A stretch of 64,000 bases of DNA from JACVRW01 sp963803245 (GTDB lineage Bacteria; Actinomycetota; Thermoleophilia; Solirubrobacterales; Thermoleophilaceae), in NCBI GenBank assembly GCA_963803245.1, contig CAWDLI010000011.1:109906-173905 (forward strand), in the 5' to 3' direction. Made by a program: the position numbers and the translations under genes. Shown piece by piece: positions 25,931 through 35,126 of the stretch (positions are counted from its first letter, which is position 1; every line of letters begins with the position of its first letter). Below the pieces are notes generated by a model that searched no databases, was not told the origin of the DNA, and saw only the letters and a program-made list of their open reading frames with translations.

Positions 25931-26935
25931 ATGGAGCAGCCCACGCTCATACCCACGCGCTGCTTCGTCCGCGATTTCGTGGACGGCCAGGACGTGGACG
26001 AGGTCTTCGTCGTGCGTGGCCGGACCCTGCGCCAGAAGCGCAACGGAGAGCCCTTCCTGAAGCTCCAGCTCGGGGACCTCAGCGGCTCGATCGAGGCGGT
26101 CATGTGGGACGGCGTGAAGGACGCCGAGCCCGTCTGCGCGGCGGGCACGGTGGTGCGCGTGGCCGGTCGCTTCAACGTCGATCCCCGCTACGGCGCCGGC
26201 ATCACGGTCCGGGCGGTCCGCGCGGCCGCCGAGGGCGAGTACGACATCGTGGACCTCACCGAGGCGCCGCCCATCCCCTACGACCAGATGGCCGCCGATC
26301 TCGAGGCGCTGATGGACACCGTCCAGCATGCGCACCTGCGCGAGCTCCTGCGGCGGCTGCTCGACCGCTCGACCGAGGCCGGCGAGCGCTGGCACGAGGC
26401 ACCTGCCGCGAAGTACTACCACCAGGCCTACCGTCACGGACTGCTCGAGCACTGCCTGTCGGTGGCGCAGGGCGTGAGCGCGCTCGCCGCCACCTTTCCG
26501 GCGATCGACCGTGACGTGGCCGTGACCGGAGCCCTGCTGCACGACATCGGCAAGCTCGAGGCCTACGCCTGGACCGGAGAGGCGATCGAGCTCACCGACG
26601 CCGGCAAGCTGCTCGGCGAGATCCCGCTCGGCTACTTCCGGGTGCGCACGGAGATGGACGCCATCGAGGCCTTCCCGCCCGCCACCGCACAGGCCGTGCT
26701 CCACATCATCCTGAGCCACCACGGCAAGCTCGAGCACGGCAGCCCGGTGGTCCCGTGCACGCGCGAGGCCACGCTCGTCCACTTCATCGACAACCTGGGC
26801 GGGAACCTCGGGAGCTTCGACCGGATCCAGAAGAGCCTGGCCGAAGGTGCCACCTGGTCGGCGTTCGACCGCGGCATCTCCGCATCCGCCTACTTCGCCC
26901 CAGCCGAGGGCGAAAATCGGCGCGAAGCCGCTTAG
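25931..26935 (+). CDS. YhaM-like OB-fold/HD-domain 3'-5' exoribonuclease
   Basis: A 334-residue protein with an N-terminal OB fold (about 10-105, FLKLQLGDLSGSIEAVMWD) that binds nucleic acid and a C-terminal HD phosphohydrolase domain. Metal-binding residues are in YRHGLLEHCLSV, the HD pair LLHDIGKLEAY, ILSHHGKLEHG and VHFIDNLGG. This is the domain order of YhaM/CBF1, which trims single-stranded RNA or DNA from the 3' end. The ATG at 25931 is chosen over 25886 because TACCTT lies 10 bases upstream without a Shine-Dalgarno; the longer form would add 15 residues. PafBC follows after 87 bases. Confidence 0.85.
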   Translation: MEQPTLIPTRCFVRDFVDGQDVDEVFVVRGRTLRQKRNGEPFLKLQLGDLSGSIEAVMWDGVKDAEPVCAAGTVVRVAGRFNVDPRYGAGITVRAVRAAAEGEYDIVDLTEAPPIPYDQMAADLEALMDTVQHAHLRELLRRLLDRSTEAGERWHEAPAAKYYHQAYRHGLLEHCLSVAQGVSALAATFPAIDRDVAVTGALLHDIGKLEAYAWTGEAIELTDAGKLLGEIPLGYFRVRTEMDAIEAFPPATAQAVLHIILSHHGKLEHGSPVVPCTREATLVHFIDNLGGNLGSFDRIQKSLAEGATWSAFDRGISASAYFAPAEGENRREAA

Positions 26936-27022
26936 AAAGCAGCGTTTCTCGGGGCGCAAGCCCGCAAATAGCGGGGTAGGGGGCGGGCGCCGCGCGGTTT
27001 CCCGCTTATCCTCGTGACGCGA

Positions 27023-29062
27023 ATGGCCAAGGACACCGAGAAGCTCATCCGGCAGCTCTCCCTGATCTCGTTCCTGATGGCGGAGCGGCGGCCCGTCTCC
27101 GCCCTCGAGATCAAGGCGGACGTGGAGGGCTACTCGCAGATGAACGACGAGGCCTTCGCCCGGCGCTTCTACGCGGACCGCTCGGAGCTGGAGTCGCTCG
27201 GGATCGTGCTGAAGGTCGACAAGCCGGCGGAGGGCTACTACGAGGCCGAGAACTACTCGCTCCCGCCCGAGAACTTCTACCTCCATGCGATCGCCTTCAC
27301 CGACGAGGAGCTCGGCGCCCTGCGCATGTCGCTCTACCTGCTCGACGGCGAGTTCGCGTACGCCGAGCCGCTGCGCCTGGCGCTGCAGCAGCTGTCGTGG
27401 GGCAAGCCCTCGCCGCTCGACGCGCCCGAGGAGCGCTCGGTCGCGCTGGCTGTCACGGCCGGCGGCGGCGGTCGCGAGCTGTCGCAGCGGCTCTCGAAGG
27501 TCGAGACCGCGATCTTCCGCCGCAAGACGATCCTCTTCGACTACTACACGATCGGTCGCGACGCCGAGGAGAAGCGCAAGGTGGATCCGTTCCACCTGCT
27601 CTTCCGCGGCGGGCAGTTCTACCTGATCGGCTACTCGCACGAGCGCGACGACGTGCGCGTGTTCCGCGTCTCGCGGATCCGCGGCAAGGTGGGCTACTCC
27701 TCCAAGGCCGAGCACGACTTCAACCGCCCCGAGGACTTCGACCCGCGCTCGTACGCCACCCGCACCGACTGGCAGCTGGGCGACCCGGTCGGCACCGCGC
27801 GCATCTGGCTCTCCAACCGCATCGACTGGCTCGCCCTCCGGCACTTCGGCCACGCGGGCAAGAGCACCCACACCGACGACGGCGTGATCTTCGAGACCGA
27901 GTACTCCGAGTCGCGCCAGCTGCTCTCCTGGGTGCTCGGCTTGGGCGACCAGGCCCGCATCATGGAGCCCGACGAGCTTGCCGCCGAGGCCCGCGAGCGG
28001 CTGGAGCTCGTGGTGGAACGGCACACGGGCACGCTCGAGATCGCCGGCAAGTCGCGGCGGCGGCGCGCCGCCGTGCCGCAGGAGGACACCGACGAGCGCG
28101 ACGACTCGCCGATCAGGCCCGAGCGCTTCGCGCGCCTCGTGACGCTGGCCGGCATCCTCATCGACGCCGCCCGCGACGCGCGCAAGCTCGAGGTGGCCGA
28201 GCTTTGCGAGCGACTCCAGATCTCGGAGCAGGAGCTGCGCCAGGACATCGACGTGCTGAACGTCGTGAACTTCGGGGGCGGCAGCTACGTGCTCTACGCG
28301 GAGATCACGGGCGGCCAGATCGAGGTGGACCCCGAGCCATACGGCGACAACTTCGCGCGGCCCGCCCGCCTCCTCCCGCTGGAGGCGAAGGCGCTCGTGG
28401 CCGCCATCGACCTGATCGGCGAGCACCTCCCCGAGGGCTCGCTCGCCTCGGCGCGCCAGAAGATCGTGGACGCGCTCGGGCAGGACCCCGCCGCCGAGGG
28501 GCTCCACATCACGACCGCCAAGGGCGACGACTCGGCGATCGCCCGGGTGGTCTCGCAAGCTATCGCCGACCGCCGCCTGCTTCGCATCGAGTACTACAAG
28601 GAGAACGAGGACGAGTTCACCGAGCGCACGATCGAGCCCTACAAGCTCGCCAACGGCCAGGAGGGCTGGTACGTGCACTGCTTCGACCTCGACAAGGACG
28701 CGTCGCGCTCGTACAGGCTCGACCGCATCCGCGAGGCCACCGTGCTCGACGACACCTTCGAGCCGCGCGAGGGCATCGAGCCCGACGTGCACGGCTGGCT
28801 CTCGACCGGCGAGGTGCCGGCGTCGAGCACGGCTCGAATCTGGATCTCCGCCGACCGCGCGCGCTGGGCGCGCGAGGACCGCCGCGTGGTGGAGGACCTC
28901 TCCGACGGCGCCGTGGTCGTGGAGCGCACCTTCGCCTCACACGACTGGCTGGCACGTGAGGTGCTGAAGGAGGCCGGCGACGCGGTGGTGCTCGAGCCCG
29001 AAGAGGCCCGGACAGCCGTGCTCGAGGCCGCCGAGGCGCTCGCGGGCGCCGTCAAGGGCTAG
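27023..29062 (+). CDS. pafBC: PafB-PafC fusion, tandem WYL-domain transcription regulator
   Basis: A 679-residue protein made of two consecutive helix-turn-helix/WYL/WCX modules, about 1-335 and 360-679. The first module has LIRQLSLISFLMAERRPVSALEI, then FHLLFRGGQFYLIGYSHERDDVRVFRVSRI as its WYL core. The second has RFARLVTLAGILIDAARDARKLEV, then YKLANGQEGWYVHCFDLDKDASRSYRLDRI. In mycobacteria PafB and PafC are separate proteins that activate the LexA/RecA-independent DNA damage response; fused forms are known in other actinobacteria. The ATG at 27023 follows TATCCT (27007-27012), suggesting a near-leaderless mRNA. Its repair genes are not adjacent. Confidence 0.88.
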   Translation: MAKDTEKLIRQLSLISFLMAERRPVSALEIKADVEGYSQMNDEAFARRFYADRSELESLGIVLKVDKPAEGYYEAENYSLPPENFYLHAIAFTDEELGALRMSLYLLDGEFAYAEPLRLALQQLSWGKPSPLDAPEERSVALAVTAGGGGRELSQRLSKVETAIFRRKTILFDYYTIGRDAEEKRKVDPFHLLFRGGQFYLIGYSHERDDVRVFRVSRIRGKVGYSSKAEHDFNRPEDFDPRSYATRTDWQLGDPVGTARIWLSNRIDWLALRHFGHAGKSTHTDDGVIFETEYSESRQLLSWVLGLGDQARIMEPDELAAEARERLELVVERHTGTLEIAGKSRRRRAAVPQEDTDERDDSPIRPERFARLVTLAGILIDAARDARKLEVAELCERLQISEQELRQDIDVLNVVNFGGGSYVLYAEITGGQIEVDPEPYGDNFARPARLLPLEAKALVAAIDLIGEHLPEGSLASARQKIVDALGQDPAAEGLHITTAKGDDSAIARVVSQAIADRRLLRIEYYKENEDEFTERTIEPYKLANGQEGWYVHCFDLDKDASRSYRLDRIREATVLDDTFEPREGIEPDVHGWLSTGEVPASSTARIWISADRARWAREDRRVVEDLSDGAVVVERTFASHDWLAREVLKEAGDAVVLEPEEARTAVLEAAEALAGAVKG

Positions 29063-29162
29063 GACCGGGCGCCGGCTGCGGACGCGCCCTGCGGCGCGCC
29101 CGCTACCGGGTCTTCCTCTCCTCCATCAGTCCGTGCGCGTCCCCCGGCGAGCGCGTCGGAAG

Positions 29163-29194
29163 CCTCGCACAAGAAGTCGCAATCGTCACTACCC
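29163..29194. repeat. Shared intergenic element, copy B
   Basis: Second copy of the roughly 31-base element at 23721-23752, again with AGAAGTCGCAA at its centre and again between convergent genes. The rest of the flanking sequence differs between the two copies. Confidence 0.5.
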
Positions 29195-29205
29195 ATCTCG
29201 GGTAG
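29189..29205. terminator. Hairpin between pafBC and the M14 gene
   Basis: CTACCC-ATCTC-GGGTAG is a perfect 6-pair hairpin 13 bases from the 3' end of the M14 carboxypeptidase gene, at the junction of convergent genes. No T-run is present, so a terminator role is only plausible. Confidence 0.35.
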
Positions 29206-29217
29206 AGGGCGTGTCCC

Positions 29218-31677
29218 CTAATTGCCCCTCTTGGCGGCGTACACCCCCGAGCGGGAGCACACCCTGCCGACGTTGACCCGCTCGCCGCGGTCCACGATCA
29301 CCCGGCGTGTCGCGCGCAGGCGGCCCTCCGGGTCCTCGCAGGTCAGGATCCACGGCTCCTTCGGCCCGACCGTGCGCGGCGTCGGGCTGCGGAAGTTGAC
29401 CGCGCCGCCGGACCAGTCGTCGTAGGGCTGGCCGTCCACCTGGTCGTAGTTCTGCACGTGGGCGGTGTATTGGCCGGGCGGCGGGTCCACGAGCGTGGCG
29501 TCCTCGTTGGTGTCGCCGAACGACGCCGACTGGGTCACGACCTCACCGGTCGAGTCGGTGATGTAGATGTCCCAGTCGGTGTCCGGGTTCGTCCACTGGA
29601 TGTGGACGGTGAACCGGCCGTTGTCCACCGCGGGCGGTCCCTGCACCGTGAACGGGATCGCCTCGCTGCCGGCCGCGTAGTCGCCGGTGTTCTCGGCCGG
29701 CTGGCCGGCCGGGTTCGCCAACGGGATGCTCGCCTGCGGCGGGCCGGTCGGGTTGCGGCCGTCGCGGCCGGCCACCACGGGACGCGTCGACGCGTTCATG
29801 TGCCACGCGAAGCGCCCGCCCTTCGACGTCAGCTCACTCTCGAGCCTGTCCGGGAAGAGCAGCGGGTCGCCGATGATCGTGCTCGTGTCGTCGCCCCACA
29901 CAGGGGACGTGGAGGTCATGAAGCTCTTGGCGACCCTGAGCTTCCAGCCCTTGGGCGCCTTGCCTGTGACGAGCGAGTGGTCGTCGGCGCTGGCTGTCGA
30001 GGCGAGCATCTCGTAGTACGCCTCGCGGTTGCCGCCCTTGCCGGCGCCCTCCGCCGGCGGCAGGCCGAGGTACTCGGCCACGACGCCTGTCTGGTAGGGA
30101 GGGTGGAACTCCGTCGGGCCGATCTCGAACGTGTAGCCGAGCCCGCCGGCGGTCCAGAACGTCCAGTCCTCGGTGCCGCCGGTGGTGTCGTACAGACCGA
30201 AGCTCGGGCCGTTCGCGTAGCCGTTGTGGGCAGCCATCCGGGCACCGAGGGCCTTCATCATCGGCTCCTCGAGCGGGAAGCCCTGGTCCACCACGCCTGG
30301 CGGGCGCAGCAGCAGGTTGGAGTAGGTGTGGTTCGTGATCAGGTTCGTGATCTGTCGCTCGGAGTGGAGCCAGCGGATGTTCTGGCTCTCGGGCTCGGAG
30401 AACGGCCCGGTCCCGCGGAAGTCGGAGGCAAGCGGATTGGTGCTCGCCCCGGGGCCGCCCCAGAGGCCGCCGTAGTTGCGGTTCGGGTCCACGCCGAGGG
30501 CGGCGCCCGCGGTGGGGTTGTCGTCGCAGGGCCCCGGGTTGGACGGGTCCGGCCAGCAGTTCTTGCGCTTCATCTCGTACGAGAACAGGCCGAACTCCTC
30601 GTCGGCCGGCAGGTCCGGCGCCTCGCGCGAGATGTTGAAGCCGTCGGGGTTGACGATCGGGATCACGATGTTGCGGGTGGCATCCACCAGCCGCGTCGTT
30701 CGCCGTGAGCGCCCGTAGTTGTCGAGCAGGTCATACGCCCACTCGAGCGCGTGCTCGCCGGCCGGCCACTCGCGGGCGTGGTGGACTCCCATGTTCAGGA
30801 AGATCGGCTTGCCGTCCCCGAGCCGGTACGCGTTCCTGGCTATCTCGATGCCGACCACGTCGCGGCCGAGGTGCGTCCGGTAGGGAAGCGTGAACGGGCG
30901 GACCATCTTCGGGTGGTGCACGGCCAGCTGCTTCAGCTCCAGCTCGTAGTCGGCGAGGTGGCGATAGGTGGTCCTGCCGCTCGGCAACCGGCTGCCGCCC
31001 ACTCCGGCGGTCCTGATCCGGTAGCGCTTGTCGGCGCGCCGGTTGGCGCGTGTCCGGGCGCCGAGGTCGGCGATCTTCACCCTGTAGCGAAGCTTCGCCG
31101 CGCGGAGCTTGCGCGCGTCGGCGTCGCCGGCCAGCACGACGTCGATCGAATCGGCGTCGCCGCTCTCGGTCAGATCCAGTCCGAGCCCCTGAAGACGGCT
31201 CTTGTCGGCGCGGGTGGGCGTGCTCACCTCCACGACCTGGGTCCGCCCACGGGCACGCGCGGGCGTCGCGATGACGGACACGGCCACGCGCGCACGGCTC
31301 GCGCGGCCCCGGAACCGGCAGCCCTGAACGATCAGGCGCTGTCCCTTGGTCACGAATCCCTCGGCGAGCTCACGGCCGGCGAAGGCGGCGGACCCGGCCA
31401 CGTAGCGCTTGGTCCTCGCGTCGAAAACCGCGAGGTCCCAGTCGCCGCGGCTCTTCAGGCGCGCCTGGAGGAGCCCCGTCGCGTCCGCCGTCACCCGCAG
31501 CGTCCCGGTGCGCGCCGAGCGCCCGGCATAGCGGGTGTGGCAACCCTTCTTCGCCGCCTTGGAGGCGTTGAGGGTGGTCCGCTCGGTGGCGGCCCCGGCC
31601 GGAACCGCGCCGCTGGCACCAAGCGCGGCCAGCGCGAGAACGACTGCCGTGGTGGAACGTGACCCTGCTGAGCTCAT
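29218..31677 (-). CDS. Large secreted M14 zinc carboxypeptidase
   Basis: An 819-residue exported peptidase. A signal peptide (about 1-33) is followed by roughly 190 residues with a beta-rich domain and a prodomain-like segment. The M14 domain starts near YRHLADYELELKQLA. Zinc ligands are HHAREWPA (HxxE) and the His in LITNHTYSN; the substrate-binding VDPNRNY and the catalytic Glu in FEIGPTEFHP are present. The C-terminal 150 residues form a beta-sandwich (FTVHIQWTNPDTDWDIYI, HVQNYDQVDGQPYDDW) like pre-peptidase C-terminal domains. The ATG at 31677 has a GGGAGGG site and matches the signal peptide. It trims C-terminal residues from peptides outside the cell. Confidence 0.88.
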   Translation of the reverse strand: MSSAGSRSTTAVVLALAALGASGAVPAGAATERTTLNASKAAKKGCHTRYAGRSARTGTLRVTADATGLLQARLKSRGDWDLAVFDARTKRYVAGSAAFAGRELAEGFVTKGQRLIVQGCRFRGRASRARVAVSVIATPARARGRTQVVEVSTPTRADKSRLQGLGLDLTESGDADSIDVVLAGDADARKLRAAKLRYRVKIADLGARTRANRRADKRYRIRTAGVGGSRLPSGRTTYRHLADYELELKQLAVHHPKMVRPFTLPYRTHLGRDVVGIEIARNAYRLGDGKPIFLNMGVHHAREWPAGEHALEWAYDLLDNYGRSRRTTRLVDATRNIVIPIVNPDGFNISREAPDLPADEEFGLFSYEMKRKNCWPDPSNPGPCDDNPTAGAALGVDPNRNYGGLWGGPGASTNPLASDFRGTGPFSEPESQNIRWLHSERQITNLITNHTYSNLLLRPPGVVDQGFPLEEPMMKALGARMAAHNGYANGPSFGLYDTTGGTEDWTFWTAGGLGYTFEIGPTEFHPPYQTGVVAEYLGLPPAEGAGKGGNREAYYEMLASTASADDHSLVTGKAPKGWKLRVAKSFMTSTSPVWGDDTSTIIGDPLLFPDRLESELTSKGGRFAWHMNASTRPVVAGRDGRNPTGPPQASIPLANPAGQPAENTGDYAAGSEAIPFTVQGPPAVDNGRFTVHIQWTNPDTDWDIYITDSTGEVVTQSASFGDTNEDATLVDPPPGQYTAHVQNYDQVDGQPYDDWSGGAVNFRSPTPRTVGPKEPWILTCEDPEGRLRATRRVIVDRGERVNVGRVCSRSGVYAAKRGN

Positions 31678-31791
31678 CAGACCCTCCCTGGACTGTCGGC
31701 GGAGCGAAGACTGCGATTGGCCTACCCGGTTCCGGCCCTGGCGATGCCTCCGCCGCCAGAGCGGCGCTGCGGGTACCCTGCCCGCCGACCC

Positions 31792-32253
31792 GTGCCCTCC
31801 CGACGCGAGCAGATAGAGATGTCCGATGACGAGCGCCACGCGTTCGTCGACGAGCAGATGGTCATGCAGTGCGCGACCGTCGGCCCGCACGGGCTGCCGC
31901 ACATGGTCCCGCTCTGGTACGTGCCGGAGGGCGACGAGCTGATCGGCTGGACCTACGCCAAGTCGCAGAAGGCGCGCAACCTCGAGCGCGACCCGCGCGC
32001 CACCATCGGCATCGAGGACGGCGTGCAGTACCACGAGCTCCGGGGCGTCATGCTGGAGTGCGACGTGAGCCTCGAGCGCGACCCCGCGAAGGTGGAGAAC
32101 TACGGCCTGGCGCTCTTCGGCCGGTACGCCGGCGATCTCGGGCCCGAGGTCCGGGCAATGGTGGCCGCGCAGGCGCAGAAGCGGGTCGGCCTGCGCTTCG
32201 TTCCCTCACGTGTGGTCTCCTGGGACCATCGCAAGCTCGGGGGCACCTACTGA
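31792..32253 (+). CDS. PPOX-class flavin/F420-dependent oxidoreductase-like protein
   Basis: A 153-residue split-barrel protein of the pyridoxamine 5'-phosphate oxidase superfamily. ATVGPHGLPHMVPLWYV is the first barrel strand pair and cofactor edge, SQKARNLERDPRATI the phosphate-binding segment, and RFVPSRVVSWDHRKLGG the C-terminal strand. Actinobacterial members of this group often use F420 instead of FMN; which cofactor applies here cannot be seen. GTG at 31792 gives the family-typical start PSRREQIEMSDDE; ATG at 31819 is an alternative. Its stop overlaps the rmlA start (TGATG), so it is co-translated with the sugar-nucleotide genes. Confidence 0.8.
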   Translation: MPSRREQIEMSDDERHAFVDEQMVMQCATVGPHGLPHMVPLWYVPEGDELIGWTYAKSQKARNLERDPRATIGIEDGVQYHELRGVMLECDVSLERDPAKVENYGLALFGRYAGDLGPEVRAMVAAQAQKRVGLRFVPSRVVSWDHRKLGGTY

Positions 32254-33329
32254 TGGATGAGCTGAAGGGCCTGATCCTTTCGGGCGGGAAGGGCACGCGT
32301 CTGCGCCCGCTCACGCACACCAGCGCCAAGCAGCTCGTGCCGGTCGCGAACAAGCCCGTGCTCTTCTACGGGCTCGAGGCGATGGCCGACGCCGGGATCG
32401 TCGAGGTGGGGATCATCGTCGCGCCCGAGACCGGCGGCGAGATCCGGACGGCGGTCGGCGACGGCTCGGACTTCGGCCTGAAGATCGAGTACATCGAGCA
32501 GGACGAGCCCAGGGGCCTCGCGCACGCCGTGCTCACCGCGGAGCCCTTCCTCGGCTCGTCGCCCTTCGTCATGTACCTCGGCGACAACCTGCTGCGCGAC
32601 GGCATCGTCGAGCTGGTCAACAGCTTCAGGAACGAGAGCCCGGACGCGCTGATCCTGCTGACCCCGGTGCCCGACCCGGAGAGCTACGGCGTGGCCGAGC
32701 TGAACGACGACGGCGGGGTGGCCCGGCTGGTGGAGAAGCCCAAGGACCCGAAGACGAACCTGGCGCTCGTCGGCGTGTACATGTTCACCCCGTCGATCTT
32801 CGACGCGGCCCGCTCGATCGAGCCGTCGTGGCGCGACGAGCTCGAGATCACCGACGCGATCCAGACGATGGTCGAGCGCGGACAGCGTGTCGACCCGCAC
32901 ATCGTCCACGGCTGGTGGAAGGACACCGGGCAGGTGCAGGACATGCTCGAGGCCAACCGGCTGATCCTCGACGACCTCGAGGAGCGCGTGGACGGCGACG
33001 TGGTGGACTCGCGCGTGGAGGGCCGCGTGGTGATCGAGGAGGGCGCCGTGCTCGAGCGCGCCACCGTGCGCGGCCCCGCGATCATCGGGCGCGGCTCGCG
33101 GATCACCGACGCCTACATCGGGCCCTACACCGCCATCGGGGACGACGTGGTGATCGAGCGCGCCGAGCTGGAGCACTCGATCGTGCTGTCGGGCTCGTCC
33201 GTGAGCGACCTCGAGTACCGCATCGAGGCCAGCCTGATCGGCAAGAACGTGCGCATCCGGCGCGGACCGGCGCTGCCAAAGGCCTACCGCTTCGTGGTCG
33301 GGGACAACGCGGACGTGCAGATCCTGTGA
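32253..33329 (+). CDS. rmlA: Glucose-1-phosphate thymidylyltransferase, long form
   Basis: A 358-residue nucleotidyltransferase making dTDP-glucose from glucose 1-phosphate and dTTP. The signature LILSGGKGTRLRPLTHTSAKQLVPVANKP binds the nucleotide, YLGDNLL carries the metal-binding Asp, and VEKPKDPKTNLALVGVYMF the sugar site. Unlike the 290-residue RmlA, it has a C-terminal left-handed beta-helix of hexapeptide repeats (about 245-345, VVIEEGAVLERATVRGPAIIG), the long form found in many actinobacteria. The ATG at 32253 overlaps the upstream stop, and the stop overlaps rmlD by GTGA. Confidence 0.92.
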   Translation: MDELKGLILSGGKGTRLRPLTHTSAKQLVPVANKPVLFYGLEAMADAGIVEVGIIVAPETGGEIRTAVGDGSDFGLKIEYIEQDEPRGLAHAVLTAEPFLGSSPFVMYLGDNLLRDGIVELVNSFRNESPDALILLTPVPDPESYGVAELNDDGGVARLVEKPKDPKTNLALVGVYMFTPSIFDAARSIEPSWRDELEITDAIQTMVERGQRVDPHIVHGWWKDTGQVQDMLEANRLILDDLEERVDGDVVDSRVEGRVVIEEGAVLERATVRGPAIIGRGSRITDAYIGPYTAIGDDVVIERAELEHSIVLSGSSVSDLEYRIEASLIGKNVRIRRGPALPKAYRFVVGDNADVQIL

Positions 33330-34141
33330 GGGCGCTCGTGGTGGGCGCAGGCGGGATGCTCGGGCAGGACGTGGTGCGCGTGCTCGGCGACGACGCGATC
33401 GCGCTCACGCGCGCCGAGCTGGACGTGACCGACGCCGCCGCCGTGCGTGCCGCGGTCGAGGAGGCCGAGCCCGACGTGGTGATCAACTGCGCCGCGTACA
33501 CGAACGTCGACGGGGCCGAGTCCGAGCCCGAGCGGGCGCTGCTCGTGAACGGCGAGGCCGCCGGCATCGTTGCCGAGGCCGCGCCGGCGGTGCTCTACGT
33601 CTCGAGCGACTACGTCTTCGACGGGCGCAAGGGCGAGCCCTATCTCGAGTCCGACCCGACCGGCCCGGTGTCCAGCTACGGGCGCTCGAAGCTCGCCGGC
33701 GAGCAGGCCACGGCCGCCGCCAACCCCCGCCACCACATCGCCCGCTCGTCCTGGCTGTTCGGCGCCGGGGGCAAGAACTTCGTGGACACCATGCTGCGCG
33801 TGGGCCGTGAGAACGACGAGGCGCGTGTGGTGGCCGACCAGATCGGCTCTCCCACCTACACCGGGCACCTCGCCCGCGCTCTCGTGGAGATCGCCTCGGG
33901 CGAGGAGTACGGGATCCACCACGTGGCAGCCGCCGGATCGTGCTCCTGGTACGACCTGGCCGCCGCCGCCTTCGAGCGCGCCGGCGTGGACTGCCGGCTC
34001 GAGCCGATCACCACCGCGGAGTACCCGCTGCCCGCCAAGCGGCCCGCCAATTCGGTGCTCGGCACCGAGCGCGACCCGCTGCTACCGCCCTGGCAGGAGG
34101 GACTGGACGCCTACCTCGCCGAGCGGGAGGTGCGCGCATGA
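33326..34141 (+). CDS. rmlD: dTDP-4-dehydrorhamnose reductase
   Basis: A 271-residue extended SDR for the last step of dTDP-L-rhamnose synthesis. It has VVGAGGMLGQDV at the nucleotide-binding turn, VVINCAAYTNVDGAE, YVSSDYVFDG, the catalytic YGRSK (Tyr/Lys) and VVADQIGSPTYTG, all RmlD hallmarks. The start is GTG at 33326, joined to rmlA by GTGA, and the stop overlaps the rmlB ATG. No rmlC (3,5-epimerase) gene is in the window. Confidence 0.92.
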   Translation: MRALVVGAGGMLGQDVVRVLGDDAIALTRAELDVTDAAAVRAAVEEAEPDVVINCAAYTNVDGAESEPERALLVNGEAAGIVAEAAPAVLYVSSDYVFDGRKGEPYLESDPTGPVSSYGRSKLAGEQATAAANPRHHIARSSWLFGAGGKNFVDTMLRVGRENDEARVVADQIGSPTYTGHLARALVEIASGEEYGIHHVAAAGSCSWYDLAAAAFERAGVDCRLEPITTAEYPLPAKRPANSVLGTERDPLLPPWQEGLDAYLAEREVRA

Positions 34142-35121
34142 AGCTACTCGTGACCGGCGCAGCGGGGTTCATCGGCTCGACCTACGTCCGGCTCGTGGCG
34201 GAGGAGCACGACGTGGTGGTGCTCGACAAGCTCACCTACGCCGGCCGGCGCGACAACCTGCCGGAGGGCGTGCCGCTGGTGGTCGGCGCGATCGAGGACC
34301 CGAAGGTGGTGCGCGAGGTGATGGAGGGCGTGGACGCCGTGCTCAACTTCGCCGCCGACTCGCACGTGGACCGCTCGATCGCCGACCAGGAGGCCTTCGC
34401 GCGCACGCACGTGATCGGCACCGGCGTGCTGCTCGACGCGGCGCGCGAGCTCGGCGTGACGCGCTACCTCCAGGTCTCGACCGACGAGGTGTACGGGTCG
34501 ATCGCGTCGGGGTCCTTCACGGAGGAGTCCCCGCTCGATCCGTCCTCGCCCTACTCGGCGACCAAGGCGGCCGGCGACCTGCTGGTGTCGGCGCACGCGC
34601 ACACCTACGGGATCGAGGCGGTGATCTGCCGCGGCTCGAACAACTACGGCCCGCGGCAGTACCCTGAGAAGCTGATCCCGCTGATGATCCTCAACGCCCT
34701 GAACGGTGACTCGCTGCCGGTCTACGGCGACGGCCGCCAGGTCCGCAACTGGCTCTACGTCGAGGACTTCTGCCGGGGGATCCACACGGTGCTCCAGCAC
34801 GGGCGCCCGGGCCAGGCGTACAACGTCGGCGGACCGGACGAATGCGAGAACATCGAGGTCGTAACGCGCATCCTCGAGCAGACCGGCGCCGACGAGTCCC
34901 TGATCGAGCACGTGACCGACCGCCCCGGCCACGACCGCCGCTACTCGCTGTCCTCCGGGAAGCTGCGCGAGGAGCTCGGCTGGGAGGCGCAGGTGCGCTT
35001 CGGCGAGGGGCTGCGCCGCACGGTCGAGTGGTATCGCGACAACGAGCCCTGGTGGGGGCCGATCCGCTCGGGCGAGTACCGCGAGTACTACGAGCGCCAG
35101 TACGGGCGAGCGCTGGGCTGA
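34138..35121 (+). CDS. rmlB: dTDP-glucose 4,6-dehydratase
   Basis: A 327-residue NAD-dependent extended SDR converting dTDP-glucose to dTDP-4-keto-6-deoxyglucose. It begins KLLVTGAAGFIGSTYVR, has ADSHVDRSI, QVSTDEVYGS with the catalytic Asp-Glu pair, and SPYSATKAAGD with Tyr/Lys. NNYGPRQYPEKLIP and the C-terminal GHDRRYS segment are specific to RmlB. The ATG at 34138 overlaps the rmlD stop. With rmlA and rmlD it gives three of the four dTDP-rhamnose enzymes. Confidence 0.94.
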   Translation: MKLLVTGAAGFIGSTYVRLVAEEHDVVVLDKLTYAGRRDNLPEGVPLVVGAIEDPKVVREVMEGVDAVLNFAADSHVDRSIADQEAFARTHVIGTGVLLDAARELGVTRYLQVSTDEVYGSIASGSFTEESPLDPSSPYSATKAAGDLLVSAHAHTYGIEAVICRGSNNYGPRQYPEKLIPLMILNALNGDSLPVYGDGRQVRNWLYVEDFCRGIHTVLQHGRPGQAYNVGGPDECENIEVVTRILEQTGADESLIEHVTDRPGHDRRYSLSSGKLREELGWEAQVRFGEGLRRTVEWYRDNEPWWGPIRSGEYREYYERQYGRALG

Positions 35122-35126
35122 GCGCG

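Noticed and set aside
25847..28792. A 981-residue frame on the minus strand over the YhaM and PafBC genes
   Set aside because: It is rich in repeated Arg, Glu, Val and Leu of mirror-codon type with no motif; the plus strand has clear HD and WYL domains.
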